DNA of 46,859 nt from JAKVKY01 sp964293585 (GTDB lineage: Bacteria; Bacillota; Negativicutes; Acidaminococcales; Acidaminococcaceae). Below the pieces are notes generated by a model, which saw only the letters and a program-made list of their open reading frames with translations, did no database searches and was not told the origin of the DNA. The stretch spans positions 1 through 46,859 of the forward strand of contig CAXYYS010000015.1 in NCBI GenBank assembly GCA_964293585.1, written 5' to 3'. Shown piece after piece: positions 14,542 to 23,192 of the stretch (position 1 is its first letter; each line of letters begins with the position of its first letter). A program made the translations under genes and the position numbers.

Positions 14542-15855
14542 TTAGGTATGCGCCGGGAAAAACGGCCAGACGATGGGGATGATGACCATAGATACAATCA
14601 GACAGGTTATTACCAGACCGCTGCCGGCTTTAACATAATCCATAAACTTATATTCACCGGGTCCCAGTACCAGAGTATTAGGAGGTGTACCTACAGGAGT
14701 CATGAATGCGCAGCTGGAGGCAATCAAAATTGCCATCAGCACAGCTTTAGGCGAAGCGCCTATCTGGGTGGAGAGGGCAATGCCTACCGGAGCCAGTAAA
14801 GCTTTGCTGGCAGTGTTAGACATAAACTGAGTCAGTATAACTGCCAGGATAAACAATACTGCGGTCAAGAGCATGGGGCTCAGGTTGCCACCCATTAAAT
14901 TAATGGTGGTCTCGGCAATTAATTTACCGGCACCAGTGGTACTCATGGCCGTAGCCACGGGAATCATCCCGGCAAACAGAAAAATGGTAACCCAGTCAAT
15001 GGAATTATATGCCTGCTTTTCCGTCAGGCAACCGGTCAGTACGCAGAGCAAAGCACCGATGATAGCGGCAATTTCCAAAGGCAGGATATTGGTAGCCATG
15101 ACTACGACTACACCTACCATGATGAGACCACAGATAAATTGTTTTTTCTTGCTGGTACAGATAACTTCCACTGGTACATCATCAGCATACGCAAATTCAC
15201 AGGTATTTTCAGTTTCTGCAACCGGTTCGGCAGTATCTACACGATTGGGCAATATATATTTGCCAATCAGGATCATGTATAGGATACCGGCGATGGTAAT
15301 AGGTATTCCCAGATAAGCGAATTCAAAAAAAGTGAATTCCAGTTCCGGCATTCCGGCAGCCCTAAGCGCCATGTTAGCAATCATATTAGGCGGCGTACCG
15401 ATTAAAGTGATGGTACCACCCAAACCTGCGGCAAAAGCCAGGGGCATCAGTTCCCTGCCTTTAGAAATTTTAGCGGTGGTGCAGATACTTAAGACAACTG
15501 GCATCAGGCAGGCCGTGGTCCCCGTGTTGGAAAGGAAGGCAGACATGATGGCAGCCACCACCATGATTCCAATCATTAAACTATTTTCACCGGTACCAAA
15601 AAGTTTGACAACCATACTGCCAATCTTTGGCGCCAGTCCGGTATAAAACATGGCGGCTCCCACAATGAACATTCCGCCGAAAAGAACCACGGTGGAATCG
15701 GCTAGACCCAGGAACACCTGATTAGCCGGTATGAATCCTAAAAAGAAACAAGCTAAAGCGGCAGCTATAGCCGTTACTGCCAAAGGAATAATTTCGGTGA
15801 TGAAAAAAAAGGCTACTACTAAAAGCAAAAGCAAACATTTAATTGCAGGTGACAC
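14542..15855 (-). CDS. DASS/SLC13-family sodium:dicarboxylate transporter
   Basis: A 437-residue integral membrane protein with about eleven hydrophobic segments. Both family signature repeats are present: SNTGTTA with GTPPNMIAN in the first half, and SNTASKA with GTPPNTLVLG in the second. These Ser-Asn-Thr motifs bind sodium and substrate carboxylates. The start is a GTG at 15855, with CGGAGG upstream. It is the third gene of a minus-strand unit with two small unknown genes and is divergent from a LysR regulator. The next operon encodes methylmalonyl-CoA mutase, so succinate uptake for propionate formation is a reasonable guess; substrate cannot be read from sequence. Confidence 0.88.
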   Translation of the reverse strand: MSPAIKCLLLLLVVAFFFITEIIPLAVTAIAAALACFFLGFIPANQVFLGLADSTVVLFGGMFIVGAAMFYTGLAPKIGSMVVKLFGTGENSLMIGIMVVAAIMSAFLSNTGTTACLMPVVLSICTTAKISKGRELMPLAFAAGLGGTITLIGTPPNMIANMALRAAGMPELEFTFFEFAYLGIPITIAGILYMILIGKYILPNRVDTAEPVAETENTCEFAYADDVPVEVICTSKKKQFICGLIMVGVVVVMATNILPLEIAAIIGALLCVLTGCLTEKQAYNSIDWVTIFLFAGMIPVATAMSTTGAGKLIAETTINLMGGNLSPMLLTAVLFILAVILTQFMSNTASKALLAPVGIALSTQIGASPKAVLMAILIASSCAFMTPVGTPPNTLVLGPGEYKFMDYVKAGSGLVITCLIVSMVIIPIVWPFFPAHT

Positions 15856-15870
15856 GATATTTACCTCCGG

Positions 15871-16074
15871 TTATTTTTTATGTTTAGGAATGGAAACATT
15901 TAAGTAATTGAAAGGATCTTGAAAAGGAGTGCCATCTTCTCCAAGGAAAGGGAAAACATGCAGAGGGTCACGCCGCCGCTGCAAGATGCGGAAATAAAGA
16001 TTCTTGTCAACATGCTGTAGCAATGACTGTACTTTTTGTTTTTCCGCAGGTGTTTCGGCTGGTATCCTGGCCAT
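15871..16074 (-). CDS. Small hypothetical protein upstream of DASS transporter
   Basis: A 67-residue soluble protein with a charged N-terminal helix (TPAEKQKVQSLLQHVDKN) and an aromatic C-terminal half (VFPFLGEDGTPFQDPFNYLNV). I do not recognise a family. The ATG at 16074 has AAGGTAGGGA upstream, and it ends 15 bp before the transporter start, so it is probably co-transcribed. It may be a transporter accessory peptide, but nothing in the sequence proves this. Confidence 0.6.
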   Translation of the reverse strand: MARIPAETPAEKQKVQSLLQHVDKNLYFRILQRRRDPLHVFPFLGEDGTPFQDPFNYLNVSIPKHKK

Positions 16075-16182
16075 AGAGTTCCCTACCTTAGAGGAGACGC
16101 ACTAATGATGGGGTATAGAGATAAAAAGGTAAATGTGTTTTTGTAACGAGTAAAAAGCAGAACAAAGAAGCTGTGTATAATT

Positions 16183-16389
16183 TCATCTAGACCTCTTGAG
16201 CGCGTCTACTTCCTCGTCCGTCAGTATGACGCCTTGAATATTTTTCTTATACTCCACACCGTCCTGTTCCACATCTGTGAAGATTTTAGCTGCCTCTTTA
16301 CGGTGTAATAACAGACGTCCTAAATATTCCAGCTGGCGTTTACGTTTGGGACTACCTTTAAAATTAAGGGTGGCAGTAGCTTCAGTCAT
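16183..16389 (-). CDS. Small hypothetical protein, first gene of DASS unit
   Basis: A 68-residue, strongly charged protein (SPKRKRQLEYLGRLLLHRKEAAKIF... ends in TDEEVDALKRSR when read to the stop). There is no signal peptide or membrane segment. A clear GGAGG lies 7-8 nt before the ATG at 16389. It is the promoter-proximal gene of the minus-strand unit and is divergent from the LysR gene at 16591, with the TTAACC-N9-GGTTAA repeat in between. A gap of 108 bp separates it from the next small gene, so an internal promoter there is possible. Function unknown. Confidence 0.6.
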   Translation of the reverse strand: MTEATATLNFKGSPKRKRQLEYLGRLLLHRKEAAKIFTDVEQDGVEYKKNIQGVILTDEEVDALKRSR

Positions 16390-16424
16390 GATTTTCGACC
16401 TCCTTTAATTACATTTAAGTGGGA

Positions 16425-16445
16425 TTAACCTATTCCTGAGGTTAA
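16425..16445. promoter_or_regulatory. Candidate LysR operator between 16389 and 16591
   Basis: TTAACC (16425-16430) and GGTTAA (16440-16445) form an inverted repeat with a 9-nt spacer, close to the start of the minus-strand DASS unit. A minus-strand TATACT lies just upstream at about 16462-16467, so a bound regulator would sit near the start of transcription. The second LysR/DASS pair has a comparable repeat, also with a 9-nt spacer. Confidence 0.45.
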
Positions 16446-16590
16446 CCCTGGCTTGAGAAAAGTATAACTTACAGAGTCCTAAAATAAAAATATCCGTTTG
16501 GCATAAAACTTAAGATTATTAGGAATATATGCTATTAATTTATTGACGGTGAGGATAAATAAGAATACAATTATAGAAAAAGGAGTAGCT

Positions 16591-17529
16591 ATGGATATTG
16601 AAAACTACCGGAATTTTTTAGCGATTATCGAAGCAGGTAGCATCACCGGTGCTGCAGAAATTGTTCATATTGCCCAGCCGGCGTTGAGCAAACAACTGCG
16701 CGCCCTGGAACAATTTTATGGCACCAAGCTGCTTTTAACAGCGCGTGGCACACGGCAGATTATCCTGACAGATGCAGGACGCATCGTGTACCAGAAAGCT
16801 AAATATATTTGCTCGTTGGAAGATCTTGCCAGGACAGAAACTAATCACGCTTTACATAAAGTTGTAGGAACATTGAAAATGAGCGTCACCAATTCTCGGG
16901 CCGCGCTTTTGATTCATAAATCATTACAGGGATTTAACCAACTGTATCCCCAGGTACATTTTGTCATTTATGAAGCCGGCGTCATGGAACAGAGCCGCCA
17001 GCTTTTAGACGGGGTAACGGAACTGGGAATTTTTAGCACGCCAGTGAAAGCGGAAAGCGGGTTTGAGCTTTTATTTGAGCGTGGTGAAATTTTAGCGGCA
17101 GTATGTCTCAGACAAGGTACATATTTACAAAAGAGTGGTCAGACCATTGTTCTGCGCGCTTTAGAAAATCTTCCTGTCTCTACCACCGCCGGATGTAGCG
17201 GCATCTTACAAACCTGCTGTGCCGCTCAAAAAATTACTTTACCGGTCCTGAGTGTCTGCACCGCCAGACATACAGCTTTGCAATGGGCCATAGAAGACCG
17301 GGCGGTAGCGGTAGTGGCCCTGGAACGCAAAGAAAAAGTGGAAGCCGGTCTGATCGTGAAAGAAATCATGGATGCCGGTACATCCTTGTACAAATCGGTG
17401 GTTAAAGTCAAAGGGCGACCCTTGTCACCCCTGGCGCTTAAATACGTTGAATATTATAACGAACATAGTGATTCCCGGCGGGTTTGTGAAATGGAAAAAT
17501 TACGACAGGAAAGTAAATCTTACTTTTGA
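16591..17529 (+). CDS. LysR-family transcriptional regulator (DASS unit 1)
   Basis: A 312-residue LysR-type regulator: N-terminal winged helix (MDIENYRNFLAIIEAGSITG; AAEIVHIAQPALSKQLRALE) and a C-terminal periplasmic-binding-protein-like effector domain. The start at 16591 is chosen because AAAAGGAG lies about 4-8 nt upstream and the HTH then begins at residue 1 as usual; the longer frame from 16543 lacks a site. It is divergent from the small-gene/DASS transporter unit and probably controls it, with a dicarboxylate as the likely effector by context only. It is clearly paralogous to the regulator at 22275. Confidence 0.9.
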   Translation: MDIENYRNFLAIIEAGSITGAAEIVHIAQPALSKQLRALEQFYGTKLLLTARGTRQIILTDAGRIVYQKAKYICSLEDLARTETNHALHKVVGTLKMSVTNSRAALLIHKSLQGFNQLYPQVHFVIYEAGVMEQSRQLLDGVTELGIFSTPVKAESGFELLFERGEILAAVCLRQGTYLQKSGQTIVLRALENLPVSTTAGCSGILQTCCAAQKITLPVLSVCTARHTALQWAIEDRAVAVVALERKEKVEAGLIVKEIMDAGTSLYKSVVKVKGRPLSPLALKYVEYYNEHSDSRRVCEMEKLRQESKSYF

Positions 17530-17564
17530 CAGGCCGGGCAAAAAACCTGGCTAAGGAGGCAGAC

Positions 17565-17861
17565 ATGACCTTACGACTTTTAACGAATGGCAAGCTGGCC
17601 CCGGAGGAGAAAATAATTTGCGAGGAACTGCTCGTCAGGTATCAAAATGATCCGGCGGCTATACAATTAGTCCGGGACATGGCGCGTCAGGAACCGGCAG
17701 ACAGAAATTTTGCCGCGCTGCGGGAATTTTTAAAAGCTTTTGAGCCGCGGCCATCCCAAGTAACGGATGACGATGATGCTGACGACGCGGAAGAATCTTT
17801 CCAGAAAGGAATGTTGCGTTCACCCAGCTTGATCGTGAACGATCAGTTCCCGCCGTTTTAA
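17565..17861 (+). CDS. Hypothetical small acidic protein
   Basis: A 98-residue protein with a helical N-terminal half resembling a helical-hairpin segment (LAPEEKIICEELLVRYQNDPA, shortened here) and an Asp-rich run (DDDDADDAEE, about residues 67-76) before the C-terminus. Start at ATG 17565, with AAGGAGG upstream; the longer frame from 17526 overlaps the LysR stop. It follows the LysR gene by 35 bp and may share its transcript. I do not recognise a family. The acidic run could bind cations or a basic partner. Confidence 0.6.
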   Translation: MTLRLLTNGKLAPEEKIICEELLVRYQNDPAAIQLVRDMARQEPADRNFAALREFLKAFEPRPSQVTDDDDADDAEESFQKGMLRSPSLIVNDQFPPF

Positions 17862-17910
17862 AATTGGCGGTGCTCAAAAAATTTACAGCGCTTAAAAATT
17901 TACGGACATA

Positions 17911-17952
17911 AAAAAACCTTCGCACGGAAAAAAATCCAGACGAAGGTTTTTT
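17911..17952. terminator. Bidirectional terminator between 17861 and the histidine kinase
   Basis: AAAAAACCTTCG (17911-17922) pairs with CGAAGGTTTTTT (17941-17952). It has an A-run on one side and a T-run on the other, so it can end transcripts from both the plus-strand gene and the minus-strand kinase. Confidence 0.8.
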
Positions 17953-17999
17953 GCTATTTTGTTGGCAGGTGTTGATGCCAACGCTCACCGGCCAAAATA

Positions 18000-20495
18000 T
18001 TATTTCTTCTCCACCGGCGTATTAACCCATTCCTGCAAGGTCTGATAGAGAACATCCGTGACCACGGGTTTGGCCAGATGAGCGTTCATGCCGGCATCCA
18101 GGCAGATACGGATATCATCTTCAAAGGCATTGGCGGTCATGGCGATGATGGGAACGGTACGTGCATCCGGACGGTCCAGTTTACGGATAGCTCTTGTGGC
18201 TGCCAGACCATCTTGATGCGGCATCTGCACATCCATTAAGATGGCGTCAAAACTATACTGCTCCGAATCTGCATATTGTTTGACGACAATGATGCCGTCC
18301 GTTGCTATTACCACCCGTGCACCTTTTTTCTGCAACAAGCGGGCCACGATTTCGGCGTTGATGGCGTTATCTTCTGCCAGAAGGATATGTTTTCCGGCCA
18401 AAGAGGTGGGCAGGTTTTCTTTAGCGGCCGGGGTCTGCACATCGGGAACGATGGGGAAGGAGAGTCCCCTGATCTTAAACCGGCTGCCTTTACCGCGCTC
18501 GCTCTGAACCGTGATGGTGCCGCCCATAAGTTCTACCAGACTTTTGACGATGGCCAGACCAAGTCCGGAACCAAACCGGACCGCATTGCTGTCTGTATAT
18601 TCCTGTTCAAAAGGCTGAAAAAGTTTTTGTTGAAACTCCCTGCTCATACCGATACCGTCATCGGTTACCGTAATATCCAGCTTTAGGCTGGAATCTGTAA
18701 TCTCATAACTATGTAATTCAAGCTGGACATGTCCGCCCCGGTGCGTAAATTTAACGGCGTTGCTGAGCAGATTAAAGATAATCTGGTAAAATCTTACTTT
18801 ATCTATAAGCAGAGTGAAGCTTTTTTTAGGATGCCGCACGGTGAACGTGATATTTTTAGCTTGGCATAAAGGTTCAATGACCGCTTGTAGGTACTTGTTT
18901 AGTTGTAAATGCGTGGAAGGTTCGGGATGGAGTTCCAGCTTGCCGCTTTCCACCTTGGTCATATCCAGGATATCGTTAATCAGGGCCAGGAGAAAATGGC
19001 TGCTTTCATCGATTTTTTGCAAGTATTCTCTGGCGGCAGGAGGCAGCTGTTCGTCCAGGGCCAGATTGGTCATGCCCATGATGCCGTTTAAAGGCGTACG
19101 GATATCATGACTCATGCGGGCCAGGAAATTGGTTTTGGCTGCATTTGCCAGTTCAGCCCGGCGCATGGACTGTTCTAATTTTAATTGCTGTTGTTGTTCC
19201 TTTTCAATTTGTTCGGTAATATCCGACCGGCAGAAAACCAGGTAACGTTTTTCGGCATTTAAGTAAAAGAATAACATGCGCATGTACCGGTAAGGTTTTT
19301 CTTTAGGCATGCGGCTGTCGTTAAGACGAAAATAAATGGAATAAGCCTGGGCTTTTTCTAGCTGATCCCGGATATTCTTTAAAGTAAATTCCTGACGGCA
19401 GCGGTCCTGGTCTTCCTGATAAACATAATGCGGCACATAAAAGCCGGCGATATCCTTGAAAAGACATCTTTCCATAGGTTGTGCCAGTGCGTCAGGCCGG
19501 GTTTTAATAAGGCGTACCTTTTCCGTTTGCAGGTCGGCATAAGCCGCATTGTCAAAACCAAAGGTAATCAGGCTGGACATAACTTCCCGCTGGATTTTTT
19601 CTTCATTAATGTCCCGGGTGTAGTAAAAAGCCAGGATATCACCCGTGTCCGGATCAGGCAGCATAATTACCTGGGTGTGTGCCCAGATTAATTCCTTACC
19701 TATCCACCGCCGGTATTCCAGGTTAATTTCCCGGTTGCCGGCAGCATATATTTTTAGCATACCGATGTGACTAAATTTTTCCAGGAACTGCCGGCGTTGC
19801 TCCGGATCAGGAACTTGTTCAGCAGCGGCCAATAGGAAAGACTTGGTTTCCTGTTGCTGCTGTTTGATTTCCGGTTCTACCTGTAAGGCTTCATCCTGGA
19901 TGGCAGGATTGATTTCCGGCGCATATTTCAAATAAACATTATTATTGATGCTGATGGCGCAATCCTTTGTGATATTGAAACAGGAACTTGCCAGGATACC
20001 ACTGGCCAGAGTTTGCATCTTTAAGCGTTCTTCGGCCAATAATCTTTCCGCTGTTTTTAGCTGGTTAATCATGACGGCGTACCCAAAAGCTTTAACAGGT
20101 TGGCCTTCTTTGTCCAGCTGATTTTGAAAATGGACCCGGAACCAGTAATAAACGCCCTGATATTTCATGTGCACAGTACACTCAGCTTCAGGAGCGCCCT
20201 GATCAATTTTTTGAATCATTTCACTATAAAGCCGACGGTCCTGAGAGGATAATTCCGTATAATCCATGAATGATTCCGGATAATTGTCCATGCGAACCGG
20301 CACATCTTTAATCTTTTCCGGCATGAAGGGTGCTTCGTAACGGTGCAGCTTGGGGTAATAAATAAAATAGGAAACATCCGAATAACTTAAGAGCTCCCGA
20401 AAAGATTGTTCTTTTTCCTGGAGTTTTTCCTGGAGTTCCTGAATCCGGGCTTTGGCAGTATTAAGTTGTTCTGCTGCAGCGCTGTTAAGAGTCAT
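18000..20495 (-). CDS. Hybrid sensor histidine kinase / response regulator, cytosolic
   Basis: An 831-residue soluble hybrid kinase with no membrane segment. A short N-terminal coiled coil (QELQEKLQEKEQSFREL) leads into PAS-like sensor regions (about 35-155, 200-310 and 330-440). HisKA follows with the phospho-acceptor His463 in MSHDIRTPLNG, then the ATPase domain with N box (NLLSNAVKFT), G1 (DDGIGMS) and G2 (GSGLGLAIVKS). The C-terminal receiver has Asp755 in LMDVQMP plus the conserved acidic pair and Lys (HLAKPV). Signals would be cytosolic. No separate output regulator lies nearby. Its position between the two LysR/DASS pairs may be fortuitous. A minus-strand TATAAT at 20544-20549 is a likely -10. 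Confidence 0.93.
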   Translation of the reverse strand: MTLNSAAAEQLNTAKARIQELQEKLQEKEQSFRELLSYSDVSYFIYYPKLHRYEAPFMPEKIKDVPVRMDNYPESFMDYTELSSQDRRLYSEMIQKIDQGAPEAECTVHMKYQGVYYWFRVHFQNQLDKEGQPVKAFGYAVMINQLKTAERLLAEERLKMQTLASGILASSCFNITKDCAISINNNVYLKYAPEINPAIQDEALQVEPEIKQQQQETKSFLLAAAEQVPDPEQRRQFLEKFSHIGMLKIYAAGNREINLEYRRWIGKELIWAHTQVIMLPDPDTGDILAFYYTRDINEEKIQREVMSSLITFGFDNAAYADLQTEKVRLIKTRPDALAQPMERCLFKDIAGFYVPHYVYQEDQDRCRQEFTLKNIRDQLEKAQAYSIYFRLNDSRMPKEKPYRYMRMLFFYLNAEKRYLVFCRSDITEQIEKEQQQQLKLEQSMRRAELANAAKTNFLARMSHDIRTPLNGIMGMTNLALDEQLPPAAREYLQKIDESSHFLLALINDILDMTKVESGKLELHPEPSTHLQLNKYLQAVIEPLCQAKNITFTVRHPKKSFTLLIDKVRFYQIIFNLLSNAVKFTHRGGHVQLELHSYEITDSSLKLDITVTDDGIGMSREFQQKLFQPFEQEYTDSNAVRFGSGLGLAIVKSLVELMGGTITVQSERGKGSRFKIRGLSFPIVPDVQTPAAKENLPTSLAGKHILLAEDNAINAEIVARLLQKKGARVVIATDGIIVVKQYADSEQYSFDAILMDVQMPHQDGLAATRAIRKLDRPDARTVPIIAMTANAFEDDIRICLDAGMNAHLAKPVVTDVLYQTLQEWVNTPVEKK

Positions 20496-20621
20496 GATCA
20501 GTTTTTCCTTATGTCTTTATAAAATTCCTCTTTATTTTACAATATTATACTACATCGAAGGAAAACAAGTAAAATGTTTCTTAGTCATTTTTTTGCATCT
20601 TTTGGGGGATTATTTTGAGAA

Positions 20622-20677
20622 TAAAAAACCTCCGGTGGGCTGCCGCTGTGATAAAGCAGGCCGTCATACCGGAGGTT
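20622..20677 (-). terminator. Terminator of DASS transporter 2
   Basis: On the minus strand AACCTCCGGT (20677-20668) pairs with ACCGGAGGTT (20636-20627), enclosing a second small hairpin, and is followed by TTTTATT. It starts 13 bp after the transporter stop codon. Confidence 0.8.
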
Positions 20678-20689
20678 CCGGGTGAAAGT

Positions 20690-22120
20690 TTAGACTTTGT
20701 TAAATAAGGGCCAGTAGTTGATAAGTACGTAACTTAAAAGGGTGATGACGGTCATGGTGCAGAGCGCCAGACGTACGCCGTGTTTCATCATCACGGCCGG
20801 GCTGAGTCCGTAGCCTACGGTGATGGCGCGGATGGAAACCGGCAGGATGTAGGCATTGTTAAACCCGATGATGGTGACAAACAAATACGGCAGAGGGTTA
20901 AGCCCCAGCGCCTGGGCAATACTGATAACTACCGGGCAGCAGATAGCTGCGGCACCGGTGTTGCTGGAAATTTCGGAGAGGCCGCAGGAAAAAACTACGA
21001 ACAGGGCCACGGTTCCTAAACCGCCGGTCAGATTCGTTTGCGCGATGAGCTCGGCCAGTTTGGCCGCCGCGCCGGTGTCCGTAACTATCTTGCCCAAAGC
21101 CAGGCCGCCGCCAAAGAGGATGAACATGCCCCACATGACACCGCTCACTGCTTGCGGCCAGGTAATCAAGGGTTTATCTTTTTCATCTTTAAGGAGAAAG
21201 GCGACTATGCCTAAAGTCAGAAACACGTAGGAAGGTTTCATGCCCGGTAAAATTCCTGCGTACAGGGGCCGGACAAAGGCCAGTACCGTGGCGGCAACAA
21301 ACAGGACTAAGCTGAGCGTTTCTCCCCGGCCCATCTTGCCCAATTTGTCGTAAGTTTCTTTAAAATAAGATTTGGTACCGTTCACATGGTCCACCGGTAA
21401 TTTGATAGAGTACAGGTAAAACAGGTTGACCAGCATGATGATGAAGAGGATGGGCAGGAAACGGATGACCCATTCGATGTACATGAATTCCCGGCCGGTG
21501 AGTTGCTCGATGTAGCTGATGCCTACCAGGTTGGCAGCGCCGCCTAGGGGGGAGCCAAACCCGCCGATGCCGGCGCCCCAGGTAATAGCCAGGAGGATGG
21601 GCACGGCGAGCTTGGATGTTTGCATATCTTTTTCGCCTACAAACTTTAACATAGAAACCGCCACCGGCAACATGATGGTGCAGACCACGGCGTTAGGCAG
21701 AAAAATAGAAAGGATGGTTGAAGCGAAGAGCCAGACCAGGATCTGCTGTTTCAAAGAAGGCCCGATGAGACACAATGTCTTGAGGGACAATCTTTTATCC
21801 AGACCGGTGACGGTCCAGGTTAAGCAAATTAAATCGGCTCCTAAAAGGAGCACGATGATCTCGGAGAAATACTGGGAAACCACGCCGCCCATGGGGACCA
21901 GGTTAAAAAAGGCATTGACCACGATGGGCAGCAGTGCTGTCACAGAAATATGCACTGGCGTGGTGATCCACCACAAACCCATCCAGACGATGGTACCCAA
22001 AGCCGCCGCCTGTTTAAAGCCAAATAAATTTTGCCCGGCCAGAAGGATGAAGGCAAACGCCGCCGGTCCGGCAATGACGGCCAGGGTGTGCCGTCCTTTA
22101 CTGTGTTGCTGAGAAGCCAT
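20690..22120 (-). CDS. DASS/SLC13-family anion transporter 2
   Basis: A 476-residue membrane protein with about twelve hydrophobic segments. It has family motifs around FLPNAVVCTIMLPVA and SSNTGAAAICCPVV, the latter matching the SNT substrate/sodium loop. The first-half loop reads FGSPLGGAANLVG, deviating from the usual GTPPN, so substrate preference may differ from transporter 1. Start taken at ATG 22120 (MASQQHSKG); a longer frame to 22276 would overlap the divergent LysR gene and lacks a site. The ribosome binding site at 22120 is weak. It is divergent from LysR 22275. Anionic substrate such as a dicarboxylate is likely, but not proven. Confidence 0.85.
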   Translation of the reverse strand: MASQQHSKGRHTLAVIAGPAAFAFILLAGQNLFGFKQAAALGTIVWMGLWWITTPVHISVTALLPIVVNAFFNLVPMGGVVSQYFSEIIVLLLGADLICLTWTVTGLDKRLSLKTLCLIGPSLKQQILVWLFASTILSIFLPNAVVCTIMLPVAVSMLKFVGEKDMQTSKLAVPILLAITWGAGIGGFGSPLGGAANLVGISYIEQLTGREFMYIEWVIRFLPILFIIMLVNLFYLYSIKLPVDHVNGTKSYFKETYDKLGKMGRGETLSLVLFVAATVLAFVRPLYAGILPGMKPSYVFLTLGIVAFLLKDEKDKPLITWPQAVSGVMWGMFILFGGGLALGKIVTDTGAAAKLAELIAQTNLTGGLGTVALFVVFSCGLSEISSNTGAAAICCPVVISIAQALGLNPLPYLFVTIIGFNNAYILPVSIRAITVGYGLSPAVMMKHGVRLALCTMTVITLLSYVLINYWPLFNKV

Positions 22121-22228
22121 ATCAAGACCCGCTTTCTTTTTTTGATAGCGGAGCTGTGAAAAAAGGTGACTAAGCTCCTTATACAAGTATAAGACTAAAA
22201 GAAATATATGTAAAATATTTGTTTTTGT

Positions 22229-22259
22229 GATAAAATATCTTTTAGATAGATATTTTATC
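22229..22259. promoter_or_regulatory. Candidate LysR operator between DASS transporter 2 and its regulator
   Basis: GATAAAATATC (22229-22239) and its exact reverse complement GATATTTTATC (22249-22259) are separated by 9 nt. The repeat ends right before the GAGGGGG ribosome binding site of the LysR gene and includes a T-N11-A core. It fits an autoregulatory LysR site. Confidence 0.55.
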
Positions 22260-22274
22260 TGAGGGGGCGTGGCC

Positions 22275-23192
22275 ATGGATTTTAGTTATTACCGGAATTT
22301 TGTGGTGATTGTAGAAACGGGCAGCCTGTCGGCGGCGGCCGCAAAATTATGTCTGGCTCAGTCGGCGCTCAGCAACCAGGTGCGCCATCTGGAAGAAGAA
22401 TACGGCTCGAAACTGCTCTTGATGGGACGGGGACAGCGGACTTTGGATTTGACCGACGCCGGGCGCATCTTTTTTCAACAGGCCCAATATTTGTGCGCGG
22501 TGGAAGACACCACCCGCACGGAAATTAAAAATTGCGCGGCCGGTCTGGCGGGGATGCTCAAGCTGAGTATTTCGACAGCGCTGGCGCCGCAGTTTGTGCG
22601 CCACGACTTACAGGATTTTATAAAACTTTATCCTCAGGTACGCTATCAGGTTTACGAAGCTTCGGTACTGGACCAGGTACGGCAGCTGACCGAGGGCATG
22701 GTGGATGTGGGGGTGGCTAATGCGCCTTTGCCGGAACAGCACCGGTTTAGGATCCTGACCCGGACCCGGCAGGATTTTTATGTGGTGGGACAAAAAAATA
22801 ACCCCTGGCTGGACGGCCGGGCGGCGGCCTATACATGTCGGGATTTGCGGGGAGCGCCTTTGAGCGCCAATTTTGTGAGCCAGCCTTTAATTACCGAAGC
22901 CTGCGAGGCGTATGATTTTGTGCCCCGGATGCTGCTGGGCGCTACCACCCGGAACACGCCGCTGGCTTTAGCGTCCTGCGGTCTGGCCCTGGCGGTGGTA
23001 AATCTGGAAAGCCCGGAGGAAGCTCCGGAAGGTTGTTTTGCCATCCGTTTGGACGAAAAGAGTTTATATATTGAACAGAAGATTTATATATTGAAGAAAA
23101 ATATTCTGCCCAGCCTGGTACAGAAATTTGTGGATTATGTGGAGGAAAAAAATTATGCACAACAAAACACAAGCAGCTTACCTGTTGATTGA
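22275..23192 (+). CDS. LysR-family transcriptional regulator (DASS unit 2)
   Basis: A 305-residue LysR-type regulator. The N-terminal HTH (MDFSYYRNFVVIVETGSLS; AAAAKLCLAQSALSNQVRHLE) is followed by the effector domain. The ATG at 22275 is preferred over the GTG at 22269 because GAGGGGG then lies 8 nt upstream. It shares with LysR 16591 the N-terminal pattern YRNF, GS, AQ.ALS.Q.R.LE..YG.KLLL, LTDAGRI and RTE, so they are paralogs, each facing a DASS gene. The isochorismatase-like gene starts inside its 3' end (38-bp overlap), so the two are co-transcribed. Confidence 0.9.
   Translation: MDFSYYRNFVVIVETGSLSAAAAKLCLAQSALSNQVRHLEEEYGSKLLLMGRGQRTLDLTDAGRIFFQQAQYLCAVEDTTRTEIKNCAAGLAGMLKLSISTALAPQFVRHDLQDFIKLYPQVRYQVYEASVLDQVRQLTEGMVDVGVANAPLPEQHRFRILTRTRQDFYVVGQKNNPWLDGRAAAYTCRDLRGAPLSANFVSQPLITEACEAYDFVPRMLLGATTRNTPLALASCGLALAVVNLESPEEAPEGCFAIRLDEKSLYIEQKIYILKKNILPSLVQKFVDYVEEKNYAQQNTSSLPVD

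Noticed and set aside
20690..22276. Longer N-terminus (52 extra residues) for DASS transporter 2
   Set aside because: It would overlap the divergent LysR start and its operator, lacks a ribosome binding site, and the added sequence is not part of the family.
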